A stretch of 64,000 nucleotides of DNA from Strigamia acuminata (Eukaryota > Arthropoda > Chilopoda > Geophilomorpha > Linotaeniidae). The notes beneath the pieces are model-generated. The model was not told the DNA's origin, did no database searches, and saw only the letters and a program-made list of their open reading frames with translations. The translations under genes were made by a program, and so were the position numbers. The stretch is from NCBI GenBank assembly GCA_949358305.1, contig CASHSZ010000006.1:112001-176000 (forward strand), given 5' to 3'. Positions 19,201 to 28,819 of the stretch are shown here, in pieces; the stretch's first letter is position 1, and every line of letters begins with the position of its first letter.

Positions 19201-21203
19201 GCGCCACCAATGGAAGGCAGCCTCGACGGACCCCAGACGTCCATGTGAAGCAATTCAAGCGGTTTCGTGGTCAAAGGCGCGGAAATCGGCTTATGCGAAG
19301 CACGCGTAGACTTGGCGACACGGCACGTGTTGCATGAAAGTTCCTGTCGAACAGCAGCTGGATCAAGTCCGTAAACCTGGGAGTTAGCAGCCAAAGTCCG
19401 CATGGCTTTGGTGTGCAGGTGACCCAGTCTGCTGTGCCACAATCCCGTGGCATCCGCGACGTTGACCGACGTAGTAACCGGTTTAAGAGGTGATGTTGCA
19501 TTTGACTTAGCAACAGGAGGAGGTAATGTTGCGTTTGACTTGGCAACGGGAAGAGGAGATGTGAGGGCATTGGAATACATCCGGATCTGTTGAGGTTGGG
19601 ATCCGGGAATAGGAGCAGGACTGGTAGGAAAAAATGAAGGGACCAGTAAGGTGTTGGAGGAGACGGGCAAGCGGAAATCGGTCATATTGTCAGCCGACTT
19701 CGTCTTAGCCTTGTTGGAAGACTTGGGCAATGCGGGAAAGTCCTCTTCCTTCGTCACTAGAGTGGTCGGTGTCGGAGTCGGAGGCAACGATGAAACGGGT
19801 GGAGAACTCGAAACATTAGTCGGAGCGGCGAATGGCGAGATAAGCCCATCCACGAAATAAAGTCCAGACTTCTGTTTCGCCCGAAGAACACTTAGTTTGA
19901 TGTCCGTTTCATACGTATGCAATTCCGAGTTGTGAATGTGGATGTGATGTCCGCATTTATCAATCCGAGAAACCGAGATTAAGTTGGCGCCGAAGTCAGG
20001 TGCGAATAAGACGTCGCGTAGCATTACGGTGCATTCGCAGCCATCGATGAGCGACTTGACCGGAACGTCACCTTTGCCTGTGACCTTCGAACTGCCTTGT
20101 CCTAACTCGATGTTAAACGGGACAACGGAAACAAAGTTCGTGAACCACGCTTTAACGTGCGACACGTGGTCGGTTGCGCCGCAATCAACGATCCATTCGT
20201 GGGATTGGAGGAAATGCACAGTCGGTGCTGTAACAACTGGTGGCGCAGACAAGAGGTACGCAGCATCACGTCGCGGGCGGGAAATTTCACGGCTTTGACC
20301 ACCCGGTTGCTGAGAATTGGTTCCCTTTCGACGTCGGTTTTTGCTGCGAGATCGTCCTTGTAGTGCAGCTGCCGGTTGCTGTTCCTTCGATTGTCGGCGC
20401 GGAAGAGGGCATTTGTTCGCGTAGTGGCCCATCTGATCGCAATTGAAACAACAAATTTGCGATAGTGGACGAGGATTGCGAGATTGACTGCGGTTGCGAT
20501 TGTCCGCGGCGAATGCCGTCGTCTTCTTCGTATCGTGGTCGGATTTCGACTTCAAACGAAGGTATTCCGACAAGAGCTGTTCGGAGACTTTGGCCGGGGT
20601 AAAATTCGCCAACGGCCAATGGTAAATGGAGAACGTTGCCTGGTCGTAATCCGCTGGAAGAAAATCGAGGTACTGGTAGGCCTGATGTCGAGGGAGAATG
20701 TCCTCTCCGATGTCCTTCAATTGACGAACCATCAGGTCTACACGCCCCAGGAAATCGGGCATCTCCTCGTTCGGCTCCAGTTTCAATTGCAAGAACTGTC
20801 GGCGCATAGCTGCCTGACGGGCAAGTGAACTGGGGGCGTAGATCTTGGCGAGCATGTCCCATTGTTCCTTCGGTGTCTCGCAGCCATCGAGTGCCGACTG
20901 TTTGGCTTCGGATACCAAACAATAAATTGTTCCTAGGGCTCGTTCCTTCCGACGTTGATATTTGCGTTTCTCTTTATCATCCGCCGTCTTCAGAAAATCC
21001 TCCTCGCCGTCTTCTGTGACGTGATGCCACAGGCCTTCACTTTTGAGCAACATCTTAACTGTTCGTTGCCATTGTTCGTAGTTGCCGGTCGTCAGGACCG
21101 GTACACGTCCCAACGTCGCTTCGGAAGCCTTTTGCATGATTGCGGAGGAAAAATCGTCGAAAAATTTCCGAAAATCGAAGCACAATTGACGAAATTGAAG
21201 CAC
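16230..21203 (-). CDS. Copia Gag-Pol polyprotein with an MBD-like insertion
   Basis: The 1657-residue single frame encodes, in order: Gag (about 23-300) with a CCHC zinc knuckle C252-C255-H260-C265; aspartic protease around D340 (D-C-G-A-T instead of the common D-S-G-A); the zinc-binding GAG-pre-integrase motif H590-H595-C624-C627; integrase catalytic D655, D718, E754 (D,D35E spacing); an acidic and Ser/Pro-rich linker at 880-1060; a methyl-CpG-binding-domain-like segment at about 1069-1130; reverse transcriptase at about 1165-1410 with D1263 and YVDD at 1344-1347; and RNase H with D1508, E1549 and D1586. No stop or frameshift interrupts it, so it could be active. Met23 (21135-21137) is an equally good start, because the first 22 residues look unlike Gag. 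The domain order is diagnostic of Copia. The MBD-like part is not usual for the family. Confidence 0.97.
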   Translation of the reverse strand: MLQFRQLCFDFRKFFDDFSSAIMQKASEATLGRVPVLTTGNYEQWQRTVKMLLKSEGLWHHVTEDGEEDFLKTADDKEKRKYQRRKERALGTIYCLVSEAKQSALDGCETPKEQWDMLAKIYAPSSLARQAAMRRQFLQLKLEPNEEMPDFLGRVDLMVRQLKDIGEDILPRHQAYQYLDFLPADYDQATFSIYHWPLANFTPAKVSEQLLSEYLRLKSKSDHDTKKTTAFAADNRNRSQSRNPRPLSQICCFNCDQMGHYANKCPLPRRQSKEQQPAAALQGRSRSKNRRRKGTNSQQPGGQSREISRPRRDAAYLLSAPPVVTAPTVHFLQSHEWIVDCGATDHVSHVKAWFTNFVSVVPFNIELGQGSSKVTGKGDVPVKSLIDGCECTVMLRDVLFAPDFGANLISVSRIDKCGHHIHIHNSELHTYETDIKLSVLRAKQKSGLYFVDGLISPFAAPTNVSSSPPVSSLPPTPTPTTLVTKEEDFPALPKSSNKAKTKSADNMTDFRLPVSSNTLLVPSFFPTSPAPIPGSQPQQIRMYSNALTSPLPVAKSNATLPPPVAKSNATSPLKPVTTSVNVADATGLWHSRLGHLHTKAMRTLAANSQVYGLDPAAVRQELSCNTCRVAKSTRASHKPISAPLTTKPLELLHMDVWGPSRLPSIGGANFAFTIIDDATRYAWLFPIARKSDVFATFKDFVSRVERIADCRIKTIRTDRGGEFISRDFDRYLADKGIVAQRTNPASPQMNGVAERLNRTMGDYLRSVRSETGFPHTLWAELAVTFVYIKNRSPHSKLNDEIPYILWRQRALSVRHFRKIGSKCWVHFTAPGRNKLDPRAWEGFLVGYASGTRGYRVLNPATNTVTETVHVQIDERQNFKRSPFYVPDPDDNAPPMEEPARGHTPSRVTFHDNFPTQPWPRRRRDSDNDSSAGSSDDDGIISRAQSVASTAPSFASFAPSAAASVPLDGEAIPDGSVTAADDSVTAATVAGHGQFSPTIRSTRLPQLRRSISYPTLPCLDDTTAMSVQGSDFDDDLLDEAAALPIPAPGTPNLAPLRALHCPWSFIGGVSPFSGWRREEHLRKDQIPGKIKVDVYYYPEHGVRLRSQNDIAAYCFAHRLPYDESIFFFGNLEHHMPYVPPSPHRVFMCFREPATYAEAVKLPEAPKWTEAIDEELSTFKKREVYKEVPRPPDKTVLGCKWIFKLKSDATGTIHRYRARLVAQGFRQTMGVDFDEVFSPVVNFVLIRFFFCLLVVLLGWRDTHLDVKCAYLYGDLDHEIYMRIPAGATCSSPDNVWLLTKSLYGLHQSGRMWYQKLDETLTGLGFQKFPACNCVYAFGHSAIMLVYVDDIVLFYASENIRDRILALITSKFEIVNLGPITKLLGVEFERRDGKVFMTQRNYIDKLLKKFNVSSDALIKVPVTPGTTLVKGSLDNLPDFPYRSLIGSLLFLASRTRPDILYSVIALSQYNNCYDQSHIKCLLQVLRYVANTSDYSIELSKCDSSQLWGCTDASWASDIATSRSFGGYIVYIGSVPIGWSCKKQTSVACSTMEAEFVALVEIVKELYWLDSIYQVFPPLRRLSKPIIFSDALASIQFTNNDIENSKTKHIRVKFHWLREWHIAGCFELRKIPGEINVSDIFTKWLSSERLRNLLSRIFVSK
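17814..17999 (-). other. MBD-like domain within Gag-Pol (residues ~1069-1130)
   Basis: The segment contains G1073-W1074, R1081, D1092-V-Y1094, a Gly turn at 1100 and R1104-S1105, then a helix-like stretch with A-A-Y and a Phe-rich end. In the MBD family (MeCP2 numbering) the methyl-CpG contacts are R111, D121, Y123 and R133. Here D-to-R spacing is 12, identical to MeCP2, and R-to-D spacing is 11 instead of 10, placing one extra residue in loop L1. It lies between the integrase C-terminal region and reverse transcriptase. The identification is by eye. Profile search and structure prediction would decide it. Confidence 0.7.
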
Positions 21204-21846
21204 TTTTCACTCGAAGCACTCGAAGCACTACCGACGCACACACAAACGTTGTTCGAAGCGGAAAGACCTCGACGGGGAGCCAATGCTAAAATTGGCTTGA
21301 AAACCTTAGACAAGTGTCCCCCTAACGTCCTTTATGACCACCTGGGGCCGCGGGAATGTTAGGTGGCGCAGGGCTCAGCCTTGTCTAAGAATACAGTGAC
21401 GCTTGCCCAGATTTGGACGAAGGGCGCCAAGGATTCTAATTGACCCACACCAAAAAACTTAAAACTAACAAATAAATTCGAAATCTGAAATAAAAGGAAG
21501 GAGAAGTTGATGAATCTGTATGCACAGACGTCCCTGTGCACACCGCGCATAAAAAATGCGGAATTCTTCAAAAGATCGCCGACCGATTTCGAAAATCGGG
21601 AAAAAAATCGCCGTCCGATTGTGAAAATCGGGAAAAACTTCTGAAAAAAAATTCGCCGTACACCGGGGTACTAAGCGAGATGAAGTTCTATGTGGCCACA
21701 CTGTACTCCGGGGTACAAAGTGTGTCGAGACATCGGAAATTCGGCGAAAAACTGGAAATAAACAAAAATTTCCGCACAAATCGCGAAAAAATCGCGAAAT
21801 TTACGGAAAATTAGTGAAAAAACGAGGCACTGGTGTCTTTCCAGGC
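21204..21846 (-). other. Copia 5' leader between LTR and Gag-Pol
   Basis: About 640 bases separate the primer-binding site from the first ATG of the polyprotein. No conserved reading frame is seen. The region carries repeated CCGGGGTAC and GAAAATCGGGAAAAA motifs. A packaging signal would be expected here in a Copia element, but none is identifiable by eye. Confidence 0.6.
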
Positions 21847-21857
21847 CTCTGCTACCA
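21847..21857 (-). other. Primer-binding site, animal-type initiator tRNA-Met
   Basis: On the - strand TGGTAGCAGAG begins two bases after the 5' LTR. It complements the CTCTGCTACCA 3' end of animal initiator tRNA-Met. The plant version of this site reads TGGTATCAGAG. This supports an animal host. Confidence 0.8.
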
Positions 21858-21859
21858 CT

Positions 21860-22412
21860 TGTAGCTCTGTGGCGCAATAAATGCACGATAAATCGTGCTG
21901 GAAGCGTGAAAATAACGTGCTCACGGCAATGCATGAGCTGGAAAAATTGCCGTGATGCGTAAACGCGAGTTCGGGTCTGTATTGGGCCAGAAAACGCGTG
22001 TGCCACACTTATAACGACGTGTGGCACATAAACTAATACTGATAATTAACAAAATACACTTTAATTCGAGAAAACTTACATAATTGATCCAAAAACCATT
22101 GGAAAACATAGAGAAACACACTGGCTGTGTGCGCGGCCATTTGCAAACTGCCAGAGACATCTGGTGGCCGAAAATAGAAACAATAAGTAGAAATACACAC
22201 AGAATAGAGGATGCATGATGCCAGATGGATAAGACACATCTAAAAGGCATCATGCATTCCCTTTACATAGAAACTAAGGAAAAACATAAGAAACAATACT
22301 AAATTACCCCGAATAAGAAAAGATAACCGATGGATAATAAAATAAACATTTCAAAGTCATTTCACATCGAAAAACGATTTAATTAGGTGAAAAGCGGTTC
22401 CAAAGTCCAACA
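21860..22412 (-). repeat. 5' LTR of the Copia element
   Basis: It is 553 bp and appears identical base for base to 15631-16183. It is followed by TTAAC at 22413-22417, the second copy of the target duplication. Confidence 0.96.
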
Positions 22413-25400
22413 TTAACGGCCCGTGCGGGCCGTTGCGGGCCGTTGACGGGCCGTTGACGGGCCGTTAACGGGCCGTTAACGGGCCGTTACGGCGTGAATC
22501 GAAAAAATCAACAACCGACAACACGTACGTGAAAACGCGTACAACATTCATAGACATTAATCTCGAATCCTGTTTTCGGTTTTGCCCCGTTAACGGGCCG
22601 TTAACGGGCCGTTAACGGGCCGTTAACGGCCCGTGCGGGCCGTTGCGGGATCGTGACGGGACCGTCGACGGCCCGTTAACGGCCCGTGCGGGCCGTTGCG
22701 GGATCGTGACGGGACCGTCAGCGGCCCGTTAACGGCCCGTGCGGGCCGTTGCGGGATCGTGACGGGATCGTCGACGGCCCGTTAACGGCCCGTGCGGGCC
22801 GTTGCGGGATCGTGACGGGACCGTCAGCGGCCCGTTAACGGCCCGTGCGGGCCGTTGCGGGATCGTGACGGGATCGTCGACGGCCCGTTAACGGCCCGTG
22901 CGGGCCGTTGCGGGCCGTTGACGGGCCGTTGACGGGCCGTTAACGGGCCGTTAACGGGCCGTTACGGCGTGAATCGAAAAAATCAACAACCGACAACACG
23001 TACATGAAAACGCGTACAACATTCATAGACATTAATCTCGAATCCTGTTTTTGGTTTTACGCCGTTAACGGGCCGTTAACGGGCCGTTAACGGCCCGTTA
23101 ACGGCCCGCGTGAGGTCGTACGGGCCGTCGGCGAGCCGAAGTCCGGGAACGAAGGCCGTGACGGGATCGTGACGGGACCGTCAGCGGCCCGTTAACGGCC
23201 CGTGCGGGCCGTTGCGGGATCGTGACGGGATCGTCGACGGCCCGTTAACGGCCCGTGCGGGCCGTTGCGGGCCGTTGACGGGCCGTTGACGGGCCGTTAA
23301 CGGGCCGTTAACGGGCCGTTACGGCGTAAATCGAAAAAATCAACAACCGACAACACGTACGTGAAAACGCGTACAACATTCATAGACATTAATCTCGAAT
23401 CCTGTTTTCGGTTTTGCCCCGTTAACGGGCCGTTAACGGGCCGTTAACGGGCCGTTAACGGCCCGTGCGGGCCGTTGCGGGATCGTGACGGGACCGTCGA
23501 CGGCCCGTTAACGGCCCGTGCGGGCCGTTGCGGGATCGTGACGGGACCGTCAGCGGCCCGTTAACGGCCCGTGCGGGCCGTTGCGGGATCGTGACGGGAC
23601 CGTCAGCGGCCCGTTAACGGCCCGTGCGGGCCGTTGCGGGATCGTGACGGGATCGTCGACGGCCCGTTAACGGCCCGTGCGGGCCGTTGCGGGCCGTTGA
23701 CGGGCCGTTGACGGGCCGTTAACGGGCCGTTAACGGGCCGTTACGGCGTGAATCGAAAAAATCAACAACCGACAACACGTACATGAAAACGCGTACAACA
23801 TTCATAGACATTAATCTCGAATCCTGTTTTTGGTTTTACGCCGTTAACGGGCCGTTAACGGGCCGTTAACGGCCCGTTAACGGCCCGCGTGAGGTCGTAC
23901 GGGCCGTCGGCGAGCCGAAGTCCGGGAACGAAGGCCGTGACGGGATCGTGACGGGACCGTCAGCGGCCCGTTAACGGCCCGTGCGGGCCGTTGCGGGATC
24001 GTGACGGGATCGTCGACGGCCCGTTAACGGCCCGTGCGGGCCGTTGCGGGCCGTTGACGGGCCGTTGACGGGCCGTTAACGGGCCGTTAACGGGCCGTTA
24101 CGGCGTGAATCGAAAAAATCAACAACCGACAACACGTACGTGAAAACGCGTACAACATTCATAGACATTAATCTCGAATCCTGTTTTCGGTTTTGCCCCG
24201 TTAACGGGCCGTTAACGGGCCGTTAACGGGCCGTTAACGGCCCGTGCGGGCCGTTGCGGGATCGTGACGGGACCGTCGACGGCCCGTTAACGGCCCGTGC
24301 GGGCCGTTGCGGGATCGTGACGGGACCGTCAGCGGCCCGTTAACGGCCCGTGCGGGCCGTTGCGGGATCGTGACGGGATCGTCGACGGCCCGTTAACGGC
24401 CCGTGCGGGCCGTTGCGGGATCGTGACGGGACCGTCAGCGGCCCGTTAACGGCCCGTGCGGGCCGTTGCGGGATCGTGACGGGATCGTCGACGGCCCGTT
24501 AACGGCCCGTGCGGGCCGTTGCGGGCCGTTGACGGGCCGTTGACGGGCCGTTAACGGGCCGTTAACGGGCCGTTACGGCGTGAATCGAAAAAATCAACAA
24601 CCGACAACACGTACATGAAAACGCGTACAACATTCATAGACATTAATCTCGAATCCTGTTTTTGGTTTTACGCCGTTAACGGGCCGTTAACGGGCCGTTA
24701 ACGGCCCGTTAACGGCCCGCGTGAGGTCGTACGGGCCGTCGGCGAGCCGAAGTCCGGGAACGAAGGCCGTGACGGGATCGTGACGGGACCGTCAGCGGCC
24801 CGTTAACGGCCCGTGCGGGCCGTTGCGGGATCGTGACGGGATCGTCGACGGCCCGTTAACGGCCCGTGCGGGCCGTTGCGGGCCGTTGACGGGCCGTTGA
24901 CGGGCCGTTAACGGGCCGTTAACGGGCCGTTACGGCGTAAATCGAAAAAATCAACAACCGACAACACGTACGTGAAAACGCGTACAACATTCATAGACAT
25001 TAATCTCGAATCCTGTTTTTGGTTTTACGCCGTTAACGGGCCGTTAACGGCCCGTTAACGGCCCGTTAACGGCCCGCACAGGCCGTGACGGGATCGTGAC
25101 GGGACTGTCGGCGGCCCGTTAACGGCCCGCACGAGCCGTGACGGGATCGTGACGGGACCGTCGGCAGCCCGTTAACGGCCCGTACGACTCCATGCGGGCC
25201 GTTGACGGGATCGTGACGGGACCGTCGGCAGCCCGTTAACGGCCCGCACGGGCCGTGACGGGATCGTGACGGGACCGTCGGCGGCCCGTTAACGGCCCGC
25301 ACGAGCCGTGACGGGATCGTGACGGGACCGTCGGCAGCCCGTTAACGGCCCGCACGGGCCGTGACGGGATCGTGACGGGACCGTCGGCGGCCCGTTAACG

Positions 25401-25657
25401 GCCCGCACGAGCCGTGACGGGATCGTGACGGGACCGTCGGCGGCCCGTTAACGGCTTGTACGGGCCGTTACGGGATCGTGACGGGACCGTCGGCGGCCCG
25501 TTAACGGCTCGCACGGGCCGTTAACGGGGTCGTTACGGGACCGTCGGCGGCCCGTGCGGCGGCCTCGCCAACCTCGTGCGGCCCGTTAACGGCCCGTACG
25601 GGCCGTTACGGGGCCGTTGCGGGATCGTCGGCGGCCCGTTAACGGCCCGCACGGGAC
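22413..25657 (-). repeat. Satellite 2 array, inverted, right of the Copia insertion
   Basis: Seven 98-bp elements at 22491, 22966, 23323, 23745, 24102, 24577 and 24934 mirror those at 8551-11091 exactly under x to 33582-x. No gene is seen. Confidence 0.93.
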
Positions 25658-26184
25658 AACGGGCGCCAACGAGCGCCGGTAGTCCCGGTAATTTGTTTCA
25701 AAATAAATATTTGTCACCGTCTCCCCTCCCTCCTCCTCCTCCCCCTCCTCTCCCTCTCGAGGCCAGACACGGCCGCTCCAAAATACGAACCACGACGATG
25801 CCTCCGTACCGATAGACCGAGTGGGTCGCGCGACAGACAATGCGCGCAAACTACCGTCGGCGCACGGTGTGCACGGCGCAACACCACGGAAGTAACTACC
25901 GGTGCGCCCCTCGTGCGTGCGAGGCAACCCCGAGCTCGCTTAAAGAAGCCACGCAACAACGACCGAGTTCGTTTATCTATTTATTTATTTTTTATTCGTC
26001 TAGCATTTTAAACGAATCGATGAAAACAAATGAAAACAAACAAACAAATTAATAAACAAATCGAATACATAAAAAAATAAAATAAAATAAAATAAAATAA
26101 AATAAAATAAAGATGAAATGAAATGAAATAAAATGAAATATTGGCCGTTTCGATCCTCGATGTCGCCTTTATCTGCCTATCCAT
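25658..26184. other. Mirrored gene 1 3' flank
   Basis: This is the inverted copy of 7398-7924, with the AATAAA signal at 25991-25996 on the - strand and the (TAAAA)n minisatellite near 26063-26140. No separate gene is seen. Confidence 0.55.
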
Positions 26185-27462
26185 CTATTCTGAAATGAGA
26201 GAAGAAAAGATGAGTATTCGAAGAGGCGCTTAGTGGAGAATTCGCTCACTGTCCCGTTTCTTCGACTCGCGGGTAACCGCCGGTGCGTCGGAGGAGCCAC
26301 CAGTGTTGGGTGGCGGCTAAAAAAAAAAAAAAAAAAAAAAAAACGAATGTTTGTCGAAATACGGGGAAAAAAAGGTGCGTACATGCACGGTGAACGTTTT
26401 CCACCGACTGACTCACTCACCATGCGCATCAGCATTCTAACTATAGCGCGGTGCGCGTCCAACGCCAAACGCGAGAACACGGGGCCTCCAGCCGGGAGCA
26501 ACTCGACTCCATCGGCGACGTCTCGGTCGTCGCTCTCTTCCTCCTCTTCCTCTTCATCTTCTTCTTCTTCCTCTTCTTCTCCTTCTCCTCCCTCTCCTCC
26601 TTCTTCGCCCTCTCCCTCCTCCGCCACTGTCTTTGCCGGAGCCTCCAGCCCGCCCGACAAGGGAGCGGCGGACGACGTAGATGGGACGGCGTCGCTCGAC
26701 GACGAGGCGACGACGCGCGCTGGCGACGATTCTCCGTCTTGACGCGGCTGGAAAATGGAGGGGGAATAGGCGAATGAATAGACGAATGAACGACGACAAT
26801 CTTGACGGGATACCTTTTTGGTTGGCGCCGGATCGCCCGCTTCCCCGGGACGCTTTACCGTTCGCTGCGTCTCCGGCGACTGTGGCTGCGTCGGCGTCTC
26901 CGACGTCCCCGGTGACGGTGGTTGCGACGGTAGCTGCGACTGCGGCGGCTGCAGCTGCGTCAGCGCCTCGTTCTCGCTCCCACTCTCGCTCTCGTTTTCG
27001 ATCGGCATCTGTAGAGAAGGAATAAATTAAATTAAATTGAATTAAATCGAAGCGCGAGCGCGGTAAAACCGAAAGAAGAAGGGGTGGAGGTGAGGAAAAG
27101 AGACCGAAGGACGAGCGAGAGGGGGGCGCTATAGTTTCACCGCACGACTCGTTGCACTATACGAATTGCCCCGAAACAAACGCCTATTTATTTCTTTATT
27201 TTTTTTTATTTATTCATTCATTCGTTAATCTCGTCCACTCGTTAAGTTTTATCAAATTCGTTAAACTCGTTCGTCCATTCGTCAAATTGGTCGTTTCGTC
27301 TAGCGACGAGAACAACGGCGACGCTAACGTTTACGCGAGTAACTCGGTGAGTTCGTGCATTCTGCGCACGCAAAACGCGAACGCGGCCAATTGACAAAAT
27401 AACATTTTACAAGTAATGGTTTAATAATTTACCTCCGTGTGCGAAGCGCGTGTCGCGTCCAT
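26185..27462 (-). CDS. Gene 1, inverted second copy
   Basis: Exons 27433-27462, 26814-27008, 26421-26747, 26250-26316 and 26185-26189 mirror the left copy and predict the same 207-residue acidic protein, with no frame damage. Splice sites and the Glu tract are unchanged. The two copies are convergent towards the palindrome centre. Equal preservation of both means either very recent duplication, gene conversion between arms, or assembly folding. Confidence 0.55.
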
Positions 27463-27872
27463 TGTGTCTGTCTGTCTGATTTTGGCGAATGAACCGACGC
27501 GACGCCCGGTGATAACAATGGCGATAATGACACGCGACGTAGCATACTTCTAGCTAAACAACAATAATAATAATAATTCATTAAAAAAATAAAATGAAAT
27601 AGAATAATTAAATAAACAAACAAAATAATAAATAGATAAATAAATAAATAAATAAATAAATAAGTCGAAAATAAATAAACTAGCGGCGGGACGGGCCGAG
27701 GTCAGAGATTTTGCTCCGTTCTCACGTCTGTCTATTCCGGGTAGAGGGAGGGAGCGAACGGGCGCGCGCCGGACATCGCTCGGAATTAAAAAACGGGTAA
27801 CGGGGGAAGACAGACAGTCGAAATTTGATTCCCCGGTCGTGGAATCGACTCCGCGACCCGTGCTTTAACGGT
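27463..27872. other. Mirrored gene 1 upstream region
   Basis: Inverted copy of 5710-6119, with (AAAT)n runs and a decayed monomer edge. No coding sequence is evident. Confidence 0.55.
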
Positions 27873-28768
27873 TAATTGGATTATCTTCGTCGTGACTTAT
27901 CGGGATAAAAATTTTATAGAAAATCGGCCGTATCGTATTTTATTTTCATCTTCCGAGGGTCTCGCGTCGTCGTTGTGGACGGGAGTCTTCCCGAACACGT
28001 TCGACGGGCTTCGCGAATGCTTTCAGATCGGACGCGGAACTCGGGCCCGCCGCTCGGTCGAGCGGCGCCAGTACCCGCCGAGCGGCGCGGTATCCGATCA
28101 AATAACTCCCTTGCTTCGTCACGGTCTCGGACTGGCCTTCGGGCCGGTCAAAATAACAAATAAATGAATAAATCGAAAATAGAACGCCCCCGTCCCGGCG
28201 AGACTAGGGGCGGGTGGCGTCGTTGAGCGGCGGCAGCGGCGGCGGTAGCCCCGACGACTCGCCCCGAAAATAAGCTCCCGCACCAGCATTCCTTCGTCCG
28301 TCTAAACCTCGCAGCGCGTGCGGTCGCGTGCATTCTACTCGTGTCCGGTGTGGCGATCGGTACAGAGTAAAAAAAAGATCACCCGAAAAAGAAAGACGAT
28401 TAAAGTTTTAATTCTCCGGTCGTGGAACCGACTTTGCGGTTCGTGCTTTAACCGTTAATTAGGTTATCTTCGTCGCGACTCGTCGTAATAAAAATTTCAC
28501 AGAAAATCAGCCGTTTCGTATTTTATTTTCATCTTCCGGGGGTCTCGCGCCGTCGTTGTGGACGGGAGTCTTCCCGAACACGTTCGACGGGTTTTGCCGA
28601 CACTTTCAGATCGAATGCGGAACTCGGGCCCGTCGCTCGGTCGAGCGGCGCCAGTACCCGCCGAGCGGCACGGTATCCGATACCCGTCTTTTTTAAACCT
28701 CCCTTGCTTCGTCGGTCTCAGACTGGCCTTCGGGTCGGTCAAAATAAATAAATAAATAAATAAATGAA

Positions 28769-28819
<51 letters not shown>

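Larger units (their letters stand above)
15631..22412 (-). mobile_element. Complete Copia (Ty1/copia) LTR retrotransposon
   Basis: The 6782-bp element has 553-bp LTRs that appear identical, TG...CA ends, a 5-bp TTAAC target duplication, primer-binding site, polypurine tract and one uninterrupted Gag-Pol frame. Order in the polyprotein (protease, integrase, reverse transcriptase, RNase H) places it in Copia rather than Gypsy or BEL. Identical LTRs imply recent insertion. It sits in the right arm of P1 only, and the mirrored left-arm position near 11165-11170 is an unoccupied satellite site. Confidence 0.97.
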
